A DNA stretch of 64,000 bases. It comes from CAYPGJ01 sp964638515. Its GTDB lineage: Bacteria > Planctomycetota > Phycisphaerae > Phycisphaerales > UBA1924. Positions 7,630 to 15,147 of this stretch are shown here, piece by piece. The DNA lies in contig CAZWZL010000002.1 of assembly GCA_964638515.1 (NCBI GenBank), positions 1-64,000 on the forward strand, written 5' to 3'. The notes under the pieces are model-generated. The model was not told where the DNA came from and did not search any database. It saw only the letters and a program-made list of their open reading frames with translations. The translations under genes and the position numbers were made by a program. Position 1 is the first letter of the stretch. Each line of letters starts with the position of its first letter.

Positions 7630-8586
7630 ATGCCCCTCCCATCCCCCCAGCTCGATTCCCCCCCGTCGCGCCACCACGGCGAAGACATCCACACGCTCGC
7701 CTCCACCCACTACGAAAACTTCTCCGTCCTCTCCGCACTCGTCCCCAAACGCCTCCGCACCGACTTCGCCGCCGTCTACGCCTTCTGCCGACGCGCCGAT
7801 GACCTCGCCGACGAGCAAGGCGCCGACGCCCAGGCCCGCGCTCGCGCATCCGCTCTGCTCGCCTCCTTCCGCGCCGAATTCAATCAAGCCGTCGAAGCAA
7901 CGGACACGAGCGCCATCCCCGATCCCGCCTTCCGCGCCCTCGCGCAGACCATCCGCAATCACAATCTCTCCCCCATCCCCTTTCACCAGCTCATCGACGC
8001 CTTCGAGCAGGACCAGCGCGTCACCCGCTACGACTCCTGGACACAGCTCCTGCACTACTGCGAACGCTCCGCCAACCCCGTCGGCCGCATCGTGCTCGCG
8101 CTCCTGGGCCACGCCGACGGCTCCGGCGCCGCCGCCAACCCCGCGGATCAACGACGCATCACGCAGTCCGACGCCATCTGCACCGCGCTCCAGCTCACCA
8201 ACTTCTGGCAGGACGTCCGACGCGACCTCCTCGAGCGCGACCGCGTCTACTTGCCGCTCGAAGACACCGGCCTCACGCCCGAAGACCTCCACGATCTGCT
8301 CGCGCGCGAGAACGATCCCGCCGCCCGCATCCGCTTCATCAAGGCCCTGCGCCCTCTCGTCGAACGCACATGGCCGCTCTTCCACTCCGCCCGCGATCTC
8401 CCGCCCTCCCTCGCTCCCGAGGCCGCGCCCGTCGTCTGGCTCTTCGCCGCAGGCGGCAAGTCCGTCCTCCGCGCCGTAGAGCGCGCCGGCTGCGCCACCC
8501 TCTGGACCAGACCTACCCTCACCCCGACGCGCAAAGCCTCACTCCTCCTAGTAGCCTCCCTCCGCCTCTGGCGACTCTTCCCATGA
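7630..8586 (+). CDS. hpnC: Hydroxysqualene-pathway prenyltransferase HpnC
   Basis: The protein has 318 residues and a squalene/phytoene synthase fold. In the HpnCDE route, HpnD makes presqualene diphosphate, HpnC converts it to hydroxysqualene, and HpnE reduces that to squalene. Both aspartate-rich motifs are visible: YAFCRRADDLADE (about 58-70) and LTNFWQDVRRDLLERDRVYLP (about 190-210). I chose the ATG at 7630; the upstream in-frame extension is not family-like. Its stop overlaps the hpnD start (ATGA at 8583-8586), which implies translational coupling. Assignment to HpnC over HpnD rests on gene order and on HYENFSV near the N-terminus. Confidence 0.92.
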   Translation: MPLPSPQLDSPPSRHHGEDIHTLASTHYENFSVLSALVPKRLRTDFAAVYAFCRRADDLADEQGADAQARARASALLASFRAEFNQAVEATDTSAIPDPAFRALAQTIRNHNLSPIPFHQLIDAFEQDQRVTRYDSWTQLLHYCERSANPVGRIVLALLGHADGSGAAANPADQRRITQSDAICTALQLTNFWQDVRRDLLERDRVYLPLEDTGLTPEDLHDLLARENDPAARIRFIKALRPLVERTWPLFHSARDLPPSLAPEAAPVVWLFAAGGKSVLRAVERAGCATLWTRPTLTPTRKASLLLVASLRLWRLFP

Positions 8587-9497
8587 CCACAACGCACCTC
8601 AATCCCGATTCCAACGCAACGCTCACTCGCGCCTACGACCACTGCCGCGCCATCGCCCGCGAGCACGCCCGCAACTTCTACTACGGCCTGCGCCTCACCC
8701 CCGAGCCCCGACGCTCCGCCATCTACGCCCTCTACGCCTTCCTCCGCCTCGCCGATGACGACACCGACCTCGAGCCCGCCACCCACGCCGGCCCCCGAAC
8801 TCAGCTCGCCCGCCGACGCGAAACCCTCAACGCCATCCTCTCCGGACAATCCCCCCCGGATGACCCCGTCTGGATCGCCCTCGCGCACACCCTCGAAACC
8901 TTCCCGATCGACCCCCGCGATCTCACCGACATGCTCCTCGGACTGGAGGAAGACCTCGACCACCGCGGCTACCAGACCCGCAACGATCTCACCCGATACT
9001 GCTACCGGGTCGCCTCCACCGTCGGCCTCATCTGCATCGCCGTCTGGGGGCTCCGCGACGAATCCGCCGCGCCGCGCGCCCGCGAACTCGCAATCCGCCG
9101 AGGCCTCGCGTTCCAGCTCACCAACATCCTCCGAGACATCCGAGAAGACCTCTCAGACCAACGCTGCTACATCCCCCGGGAAGACCTGGCCCGATACCAG
9201 CTCACCCCCGACGACCTCCTCCACTGGCGACACCCCGAGCGATGCGCCGCCCTCATCGCCGATCTCGCCGACTGGGCGCAATGCGAGTACGACGCCTCGC
9301 GCCCACTCGACGACCTCGTCGACCCCGCCTGCCTCCCCACCCTCTGGGCCATGACCTCCATCTACCACGCGCTCCTCCAACGACTCCGCGCGCGCCCGGA
9401 CCGCATCATCACCGCCCGACGCGTCCGACTATCCGCCCCGGTCAAGGCCGCCATCGCCGCCACCGCGCTCCTCCGCGCGCGCCGCGCCCTCGTATGA
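8583..9497 (+). CDS. hpnD: Presqualene diphosphate synthase HpnD
   Basis: The protein has 304 residues. It condenses two farnesyl diphosphates to presqualene diphosphate. The first aspartate motif is YAFLRLADDDTD and the second is LTNILRDIREDLSDQRCYIP, the latter typical of HpnD. The start ATG overlaps the hpnC stop and the stop overlaps the hpnE start by ATGA, so the three genes form one coupled operon. The N-terminal segment EHARNFYYGLRL matches the conserved substrate-entry region of the family. Confidence 0.94.
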   Translation: MTTTHLNPDSNATLTRAYDHCRAIAREHARNFYYGLRLTPEPRRSAIYALYAFLRLADDDTDLEPATHAGPRTQLARRRETLNAILSGQSPPDDPVWIALAHTLETFPIDPRDLTDMLLGLEEDLDHRGYQTRNDLTRYCYRVASTVGLICIAVWGLRDESAAPRARELAIRRGLAFQLTNILRDIREDLSDQRCYIPREDLARYQLTPDDLLHWRHPERCAALIADLADWAQCEYDASRPLDDLVDPACLPTLWAMTSIYHALLQRLRARPDRIITARRVRLSAPVKAAIAATALLRARRALV

Positions 9498-10891
9498 AAC
9501 ACGCCCACGACGCCATCATCGTCGGCGCCGGCGTCGCGGGAATCGCCGCCGCCGTTCGCCTCGCCGAGCAGGGCGCCCGCGTCCTCCTCCTCGACACCCG
9601 CAAAAAACTCGGCGGACGCGCCACCTCCTTCACCGACGCGCGCACCGGCGAAACACTCGACAACTGCCAGCACGTCGCCCTCGCCTGCTGCGTCAACTAT
9701 CTCGACCTCCTCAAGCGACTCGAAGTCGACAACCTCCTCAAGTGGACGTCGCGCCTCTACTGGATCGAAGCCGGCGGCCGAGTCTCCACCCTCAAGCCCG
9801 GCCTCCTCCCGGCGCCCGCCCACCTCACCGGCTCCTTCGCCAAAGCGCACTTCCTCTCCCTCTCCGAAAAAACCGCCATCGCCCGCGCCATGCTCGCCAT
9901 CCTCCGCAGGAGCGCCGGCGAACCCCGAGGCCGGCGCGTCTTCTCCGACTGGCTCGCCGAACACCGACAACCCCAATCCGCCATCGACAGCTTCTGGGCG
10001 CCCATCGTCGTCTCCGCATGCAACCTCCCCTGCGATCGCGTCGACGCCGCGGCCGCGCTCAAGGTCTTCAGAGAAGGATTCCTGGCGACCAAGGACGCCT
10101 CGCGGATGTCGCTCGCCGCGGTCCCCCTCGTTCGCCTCTACGACCCCGCCGAAGCGAGGCTCCGCGCCGCGGGCGGCGACATCAGGCTGGGCGTGTCCGC
10201 CGAACGCATCACCCCGCGCGCGGTCCTCACCTCCGACGGCCAGACGCTCCACGCCCGCCACGTCATCTGCGCCGTCCCGCCCGAACGCGCCGCCAAAATC
10301 ATCGACCCCGCGCTGTTCAAGACAGACCCCCGGTTCGCCGCGCTCGCCCGCTTCCAACACTCACCAATCCTCGGCGTCCATCTCACCTTCGATCGACCCA
10401 TCTCCGACCTTCCCCACGCCGTCCTCGTCGACCGCCCCACCCAGTGGATCTTCAACAAGTCCGAGCCCGGTGAGATGGTCCAGCGCTGGCACGCCGTGAT
10501 CTCGGCCGCGGACGCATGGATGGACCTCGACGAGCGACAGATCGCCCACCGCGTCCTCGTCGACCTCCACGCCTGCATCCCCGAATCGCGCAACGCCCGT
10601 CTCGTCAACGCGCGGCCCGTCAAGGAAAAACGCGCCACCTTCGCCGACACCCCCGAGATCGAGCCGCTCCGCCCCGACACCCTCGGCCCGTCCGGACTCC
10701 TTCTCGCCGGCGACTACACCAACACCGGCTGGCCCGCCACCATGGAAGGCGCTACTCGATCCGGATACCTCGCCGCGAGCGCGATCCTCGGCGCGCGCGC
10801 AGGACACGCGCTTGTCCCTCAACCCAGGCCCGCAATCGTCGTACGTGCGCTCTCCCCCGCGGCGCGCAGAACAGCGGCGATACCTCTGTAG
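9494..10891 (+). CDS. hpnE: Hydroxysqualene dehydroxylase HpnE
   Basis: The protein has 465 residues and is an FAD-dependent amine-oxidase-fold enzyme related to phytoene desaturases. The dinucleotide motif IIVGAGVAGIAAA lies at about 8-20, followed by LLLDTRKKLGGRATSF. The C-terminal FAD-binding segment LLAGDYTNTGWPATMEGA is intact. It performs the final reduction of hydroxysqualene to squalene. The start overlaps hpnD by ATGA. The stop codon lies inside a long palindrome (10861-10913), so the last residues are encoded by the left arm of that hairpin. Confidence 0.94.
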   Translation: MKHAHDAIIVGAGVAGIAAAVRLAEQGARVLLLDTRKKLGGRATSFTDARTGETLDNCQHVALACCVNYLDLLKRLEVDNLLKWTSRLYWIEAGGRVSTLKPGLLPAPAHLTGSFAKAHFLSLSEKTAIARAMLAILRRSAGEPRGRRVFSDWLAEHRQPQSAIDSFWAPIVVSACNLPCDRVDAAAALKVFREGFLATKDASRMSLAAVPLVRLYDPAEARLRAAGGDIRLGVSAERITPRAVLTSDGQTLHARHVICAVPPERAAKIIDPALFKTDPRFAALARFQHSPILGVHLTFDRPISDLPHAVLVDRPTQWIFNKSEPGEMVQRWHAVISAADAWMDLDERQIAHRVLVDLHACIPESRNARLVNARPVKEKRATFADTPEIEPLRPDTLGPSGLLLAGDYTNTGWPATMEGATRSGYLAASAILGARAGHALVPQPRPAIVVRALSPAARRTAAIPL

Positions 10892-10913
10892 TATCGCCGG
10901 TCTTGTGCGCGCC
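10861..10913. terminator. Long imperfect palindrome over the hpnE stop, likely bidirectional terminator
   Basis: The two arms are 23 nt each around a 7-nt loop. The inner 9 pairs (GGCGATAC with GTATCGCC plus one) and the outer 7 or more pairs (GGCGCGC with GCGCGCC) are perfect, with only three mismatches in the middle. It separates convergent hpnE and rplT. No T-run follows, so rho-independent termination is uncertain; it could also be a mobile palindromic unit that has become the hpnE 3' end. Confidence 0.55.
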
Positions 10914-10969
10914 CGGCCCGGAGAAAGGGCCTCTCGGCGAACGTTTGGGTTTTCCGAAAACGACCGGCC

Positions 10970-11344
10970 TCAGGCCTTCGCAGGGCTCGCCGCCGACGCC
11001 TTCACCGCCGTCGCCACGATCGCGTCGAACGACACCGGATCGTGGATCGCGATCTCGCTCAGCATCTTCCGGTTCAGCAGGATCCCGGCCCGCTTGAGCC
11101 CGTTCATGAACAGGCTGTACCGCGTGTCCCGCATGCGGCACGCCGCCGTGATGCGCGTGATCCACAGCCGACGCATGTCGCGCTTGCGACGACGACGATC
11201 ACGCCACGCGAAGCGCCCGGCGCGCATGAGCGCCACCTTGGCCTGCTGGTAATGACGGCTCTTCGTCCCGAAATAACCGCGAGCTTCCCGGAGAACGCGC
11301 TTGTGCTTCTGCTTGCGGGCTGCGCCCTTGCGTACGCGAGGCAT
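10970..11344 (-). CDS. rplT: 50S ribosomal protein L20
   Basis: The protein has 124 residues, normal for bL20. The strongly basic N-terminus (MPRVRKGAARKQKHKRVLREARGY) and the LWITRITAACR core are diagnostic. It binds 23S rRNA early in large-subunit assembly and, in well-studied bacteria, represses its own operon. It follows rpmI by 97 bp on the minus strand. infC, the usual first gene of this operon, is not adjacent. Confidence 0.97.
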   Translation of the reverse strand: MPRVRKGAARKQKHKRVLREARGYFGTKSRHYQQAKVALMRAGRFAWRDRRRRKRDMRRLWITRITAACRMRDTRYSLFMNGLKRAGILLNRKMLSEIAIHDPVSFDAIVATAVKASAASPAKA

Positions 11345-11441
11345 GGATCAAACTCCTCAATCAGGGCCGGACGGGGCGGCTCAGGAATGCGAGCCGGCTT
11401 CGATCCCGGACAGCGTGGAAATGCCGAAAAAAACCGTGAAA

Positions 11442-11720
11442 TCAGGCCTTCGCCGCCGCGGCCTTGCTCTCCGCCGGAGAGGGGCTGCGACGCAGCGCCG
11501 TGCGGGGCTGGTTGCGCCCGCGCAGGCGACGGAAGATCATCTTCTCGAGCCGCTTCGCCTCGCCCGTCGTCATGAACACGGCGTTGCGGAACTGGCGGAT
11601 GCGGCTGCCCGGCTTGTCCGAGCGAAGGTGCTTGCCGCCGCAGCGCTTGTGCTTGACCAACCCGGTCTTGGTGACGCGGATGCGCTTGAGAAGGGCCTTG
11701 TGTGTCTTGTTCTTGGGCAT
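11442..11720 (-). CDS. rpmI: 50S ribosomal protein L35, with long C-terminal tail
   Basis: The protein has 92 residues, while bL35 is usually about 65. The core MPKNKTHKALLKRIRVTKTGLVKHKRCG is typical, as is the RLRG segment near residue 66. The extra C-terminal residues (NQPRTALRRSPSPAESKAAAAKA) are basic, alanine-rich and probably disordered. GGGAG lies 8 nt before the ATG. A TACACT hexamer about 90 nt upstream is the likely operon promoter, leaving a leader of about 80 nt that contains a GC palindrome. Confidence 0.93.
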   Translation of the reverse strand: MPKNKTHKALLKRIRVTKTGLVKHKRCGGKHLRSDKPGSRIRQFRNAVFMTTGEAKRLEKMIFRRLRGRNQPRTALRRSPSPAESKAAAAKA

Positions 11721-11806
11721 GGAGATCGCTCCCGCGCCGAATCAAAAAAGTCGTGTAAATGGTCCCACCGCCCCGGGGCGGTTCGCCGCCCGAAGACGAG
11801 CCGCGC

Positions 11807-11812
11807 AGTGTA
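11807..11812 (-). promoter_or_regulatory. Candidate -10 (TACACT) of rpmI-rplT
   Basis: TACACT is the most frequent -10-like hexamer in this window. Transcription from here would give a leader of about 80 nt, with the palindrome CCGCCCCGGGGCGG near 11769-11782 inside it. Confidence 0.45.
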
Positions 11813-11881
11813 GCAGGCCCGGCGCCGCCGTCCAACACGGGCTCTGGACGGATGGCTATTGACCGGGCGAGTTCCCCATGA

Positions 11882-11887
11882 TATTCT
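11882..11887 (+). promoter_or_regulatory. Candidate -10 (TATTCT) of the cysteine-rich peptide gene
   Basis: TATTCT lies about 100 nt before the ATG at 11989. The resulting leader would contain the heptamer repeat. No convincing -35 is seen. Confidence 0.35.
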
Positions 11888-11931
11888 GCCCCCCTTGAAA
11901 TGGCGGGCCGCAATCGGCGGCGAATGTTAGC

Positions 11932-11966
11932 GCTGTCTGCTGTCTGCTGTCTGCTGCCTGCTGGCT
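11932..11966 (+). repeat. Heptanucleotide tandem repeat (GCTGTCT, five units)
   Basis: There are three perfect copies of GCTGTCT (11932-11952) followed by two diverged copies, GCTGCCT and GCTGGCT. It lies in the 5' leader of the exported peptide gene, 22 nt before its ATG and next to the ribosome binding site, a position where copy-number change could alter expression. Confidence 0.85.
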
Positions 11967-11988
11967 TTCTGGGATTGAGGAGGCAGTC

Positions 11989-12288
11989 ATGAAGCGATTG
12001 ATCGGTCGGGTGGCGTTTGGCTTGGTTCTGCTCGGCGGCGCGGTGTTTGTGATGAGCACACGTGCGTCTGCGGCCTGCGACAACCAAGGGTGCGGGTTGC
12101 AGTCGGGCACGCTGTACCAGACGTGTGAACTGACGGGCGGCGGGTTTTCGACGGTGCAGTGTGTCGGAGGTGTGTGCACGGGGCTGAACAGGACGTGCGG
12201 AAAGTGCGACCAATTGAATGGCACGACCGTCGTGGGATGCGGGTGTGTTTGCGTCGACTGCACGAACTGCTTCGGGGATCCTGAGTAA
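11989..12288 (+). CDS. Small exported cysteine-rich protein (12 cysteines)
   Basis: The protein has 99 residues. The signal peptide is MKRLIGRVAFGLVLLGGAVFVMSTRASA, with probable cleavage after ASA. The mature part of about 70 residues has 12 cysteines, an even number consistent with six disulfides, including the cluster GCGCVCVDCTNC. GAGGAGG lies 5 nt before the ATG. It is followed after 18 bp by a membrane-anchored protein and then a pseudopilin, so the three may form one operon. No known family is recognised; toxin, matrix protein or metal-binding peptide are all possible. Confidence 0.75.
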   Translation: MKRLIGRVAFGLVLLGGAVFVMSTRASAACDNQGCGLQSGTLYQTCELTGGGFSTVQCVGGVCTGLNRTCGKCDQLNGTTVVGCGCVCVDCTNCFGDPE

Positions 12289-12306
12289 AGGCAGAAAGGG
12301 GGAGTC

Positions 12307-13125
12307 ATGAGTCGTCGATTTCCCACGGCCATTCAGGTTGCCGCGATGTTCGCGACGGTAGGCCTGGGGCTGGCCGCGTGGCATTTGTGGCCCGTGAGGG
12401 TTCGCCGCGCTCCATCGGCAACGGCGCAGGCGGCCGCCATCCCGCTTCCGCAGTTCTCGCTGAATGTCAATCCGGAGATGGAGACACAGGTCACTCGTGA
12501 GAGTTCGGTGGAGGTGGCGAGCCGGATCAGAGAAGGGGTGGCGCACCAGTTCCGAGAACAACCGGAACTCTCCGGGTTAGGCGCGAAGGCTCGGGACTCA
12601 CTGCTTCTTGCGGTGCAAGAACAGATGGAGATTTACCTCGCGGGTTCGTACGAGAAATACCTCGCGTTTCAGGCGCGCAGCGGGGGGCGCCGCGAGTTCG
12701 TCGAGCGCACCGCGCCGGGGCCGGATCGGGAATCGGCCGAGCGCACCGTCCGGGAAGTGTGGGAAATCATGTCTTCGACCATCGCGTTGCACCCAGTCTC
12801 GCTCGAGGAGGTGACGGCCCGCGTGCGATACAAGTACGGCGAGGAACGGTCGGTCTCAGACGATCGTCACGTGGCGACCATCGTGACCATGCCCGATCGT
12901 TGGCCTGCGCTCTCGGGCGAACCCGCGGCAAACCGGTACACGATCGTGGAGGTGCTGCTTCCGGTGTTCTATCTCCGGGTAGTGGATGGTGGTCAGCCTG
13001 TTGCCGGGCCCGTGTATTTCGCGATCTGGTTCGTGTGGGACGCGGCAGGATCGGACTGGCGCATCCACCAAACTCGCCTGTACAACCCGTTGCGGATCGG
13101 AAACCTCGTGTGTCCGCAGTTCTAG
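12307..13125 (+). CDS. Unknown membrane-anchored or exported protein
   Basis: The protein has 272 residues. One hydrophobic segment (about 9-27, TAIQVAAMFATVGLGLAAW) serves as signal anchor; the rest is predicted to lie outside the cytoplasm. The body has a helical middle (EVASRIREGVAHQF and following) and a mixed alpha/beta C-terminal half ending in FAIWFVWDAAGSDWRIHQTRL, which resembles SnoaL/NTF2-like folds only loosely. I do not recognise a family. GGGGGAG precedes the ATG. It lies between the cysteine-rich peptide (18 bp gap) and the pseudopilin (10 bp gap), which suggests a joint function. Confidence 0.7.
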   Translation: MSRRFPTAIQVAAMFATVGLGLAAWHLWPVRVRRAPSATAQAAAIPLPQFSLNVNPEMETQVTRESSVEVASRIREGVAHQFREQPELSGLGAKARDSLLLAVQEQMEIYLAGSYEKYLAFQARSGGRREFVERTAPGPDRESAERTVREVWEIMSSTIALHPVSLEEVTARVRYKYGEERSVSDDRHVATIVTMPDRWPALSGEPAANRYTIVEVLLPVFYLRVVDGGQPVAGPVYFAIWFVWDAAGSDWRIHQTRLYNPLRIGNLVCPQF

Positions 13126-13135
13126 GGATCGACCC

Positions 13136-13897
13136 GTGACTATCAGACGGCGTCAACTCGCGTATTCTCTGGTCGAACTGCTCGTGGCTATCGGCGTGAT
13201 CGGCGTGCTGCTTTCGATCTCGGCGCCGGCATTGCGATTGGTTCGCTGCAACTCGGGTGAGGCTCGGAGTCTGGCAAACCTCTCGCAGATAGGCATCTCG
13301 ATCGACGTATTCCTGTCCGCGAATGCGCAGGAGTTTCCGTGCATGAAGGACGGTGTGTGGTATCCCTGGAACGCGCCGGGGGCGACGGGTTCCACCATGC
13401 AGCGGGACGGTCGGTGGATGACCGCGCACAACTGGATTTGCGTGCTCCACGAGGTTGCGCCGTGGCAGCAGCATCTGGAGACGTGGGTGAGTCCGGGCGT
13501 GGTTGTGGAGGATCGCACGGAAGGCGGGAGCTTCGTTCCCTCCTATCGATACTCCCATTCGTTTCTGGCGTCCCACCGTCTCTGGGACCCCGAGACGCAG
13601 CCCTCATCCAACGCGAGCAACGCCCGCGCCTACCTCTCGATACCGAGAATCACGCATGTCGCTTTTCCTTCCGCCAAGGTCGTGATGTACGACCACGAGG
13701 TTGCGTACATGCGTTTGATGGAACGATACCTGGGACTTCCGAACACCAAAACGCCGATGCTCTTCGTGGATAGTCACGCGGAAATACGACAGCCGCGCGA
13801 CGCGGCGCCGCCGGTTCGCAACGTCCTCCATAGTGATCCGTTCTTCGATGCGCCGCTGTACAACACGCCGCGCGGCGTGCTTGGGCGCGATTACTGA
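13136..13897 (+). CDS. Type II/IV pseudopilin-like protein
   Basis: The protein has 253 residues and starts at GTG 13136. The N-terminal motif RRRQLAYSLVELLVAIGVIGVLLSI is a prepilin peptidase signal, with cleavage expected between A and Y and Glu at position 5 of the mature chain. It continues ALRLVRCNSGEARSLANLSQIG, as in the large planctomycete pseudopilin families. The C-terminus has LFVDSHAEIRQ in the place of the usual H-x9-DG signature, so it is a diverged member. It would assemble in or at the cytoplasmic membrane as part of a pseudopilus. It is the third gene of a probable operon with the cysteine-rich peptide. Confidence 0.82.
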   Translation: MTIRRRQLAYSLVELLVAIGVIGVLLSISAPALRLVRCNSGEARSLANLSQIGISIDVFLSANAQEFPCMKDGVWYPWNAPGATGSTMQRDGRWMTAHNWICVLHEVAPWQQHLETWVSPGVVVEDRTEGGSFVPSYRYSHSFLASHRLWDPETQPSSNASNARAYLSIPRITHVAFPSAKVVMYDHEVAYMRLMERYLGLPNTKTPMLFVDSHAEIRQPRDAAPPVRNVLHSDPFFDAPLYNTPRGVLGRDY

Positions 13898-13906
13898 TTC
13901 GCGGCG

Positions 13907-15085
13907 TCAGGGGGCCACGAACGCGTCGTCCTCGCCCTCCGGAACCTCGCTCCCCCGGAGCAAGGGGTGGGAGCTGGCCTGACGCGATCGGGGCAGCCAG
14001 ATGTTGTCCCCGTTCGGGAGCACCGGCGTGGTCAGGAACGCCGCGGAGCCGTCGTTGATGAGCGCCCATTGCCCGGCGCCTCGGTGGTTCACGGAGCGGG
14101 CGAGCGGGTCGACCAGCTCGCCTCGGCGTGCGCGGTCGATCACCGGGGACTTGTCGGTGAGGACGATCAGCCGCACGGGCCCGTCCCACTTCAGCGCGGG
14201 CGTCGGCAGCTGATAGGAGTAGGACACCTCGCGCGGATTGCGCCAGTCGGTGAACTGCTTGGTGTTGAGGTGGATGACGGCGTCGGTGTTGCCGGGGCAC
14301 GTGAGATCGTGCAGCGGCGCGTAGCCCTCGCTCACGAGGGAGAACAGGTTGGCCGAGTGCGATTCGCCCGGGGCGCCCACGTTCCACCAGGGCGAGCCGC
14401 TGGCGAAGCCCGCGGTGGCCATGGGGAGGGCGCCGTTGTGGTCCTGCGCGTAGAGCGAGAAGCCGACGGCGGAGTTGGCCATGTTCGAGGCGCAGGCCTG
14501 AAGGCGGGCCTGATCGCGCCAACGCGCGGCGGTCGGCCACAGGACGAAGAGCCCCAGGACGAGCACGGCCGCGACGGACACAAGGTCCGCCAGCCGGAAC
14601 GAGCCAAATCGGAACCGATCGGCGCGGTCGACGCCCCAACGGTTCTCTTCGCGTTCGATGGTCTGTTGCACGCGTGCGAGCGTGGCTTCGACGAGCGCGG
14701 CTCGCTCCGCGGCGGAGCGGCTCGGCGCGGACGAGTCCTCGAGGACGGCGAGTGTTCGGGCCACTTCGGCGGCGCGGCCGGAGAGCGGCGCGGGGACGAG
14801 TGACGCATCCCAGCCGGCGTCGGCGAGCGCGTCGAGCGCCTCGGTGTCGAGGGCCTGCGGCATGGGCACTCGCGCGATCCGGGCGAGCGTGACGTTGACG
14901 AGGGTGGCGTCGTTGGCGCGATCCCGATCGACGTCGAGGCGTGCGAGCAGGGAGGCGATGGCGCCCGCGCGTTCCTGAAGATGTGCGGGGACGTTGTGGG
15001 GGTCGAGGCTGCCGTCGATCAGGGCGTCGAGGGCCAGCGCATCGCTGGGGGCCAGTCCGTCCGTGTGTCGTGCCGGGGTGGTCAT
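13907..15085 (-). CDS. Anti-sigma-like membrane protein with pseudopilin-like extracytoplasmic domain
   Basis: The protein has 392 residues. The cytoplasmic part (1-165) contains two similar halves of about 55 residues (around 18-72 and 82-141, each LDAL...LARL/V then ATLxxxTLARI/V). A single membrane helix lies at about 167-184. After it comes RWRDQARLQACASNMANSAVGFSLYAQDHNGALP, strongly like the post-helix segment of DUF1559-type pseudopilins, then CPGNTD, SYSYQLP and NHRGAGQWALINDG (a near H-x9-DG motif). It lies 62 bp downstream of an ECF sigma gene, the standard place for an anti-sigma factor. No zinc-binding HxxxCxxC motif is seen. The role is inferred from position and topology. Confidence 0.7.
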   Translation of the reverse strand: MTTPARHTDGLAPSDALALDALIDGSLDPHNVPAHLQERAGAIASLLARLDVDRDRANDATLVNVTLARIARVPMPQALDTEALDALADAGWDASLVPAPLSGRAAEVARTLAVLEDSSAPSRSAAERAALVEATLARVQQTIEREENRWGVDRADRFRFGSFRLADLVSVAAVLVLGLFVLWPTAARWRDQARLQACASNMANSAVGFSLYAQDHNGALPMATAGFASGSPWWNVGAPGESHSANLFSLVSEGYAPLHDLTCPGNTDAVIHLNTKQFTDWRNPREVSYSYQLPTPALKWDGPVRLIVLTDKSPVIDRARRGELVDPLARSVNHRGAGQWALINDGSAAFLTTPVLPNGDNIWLPRSRQASSHPLLRGSEVPEGEDDAFVAP

Positions 15086-15147
15086 GTCGTGCGTGGTTTC
15101 CGTCGCGCAGGGCGGGTCCGTTCCGCGGCCGCGGCGGTGGTAGTACG

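Noticed and set aside
11932..11966. CRISPR-like repeat
   Set aside because: The units are 7 bp and directly adjacent with no spacers. No CRISPR array or cas gene is present anywhere in the window.
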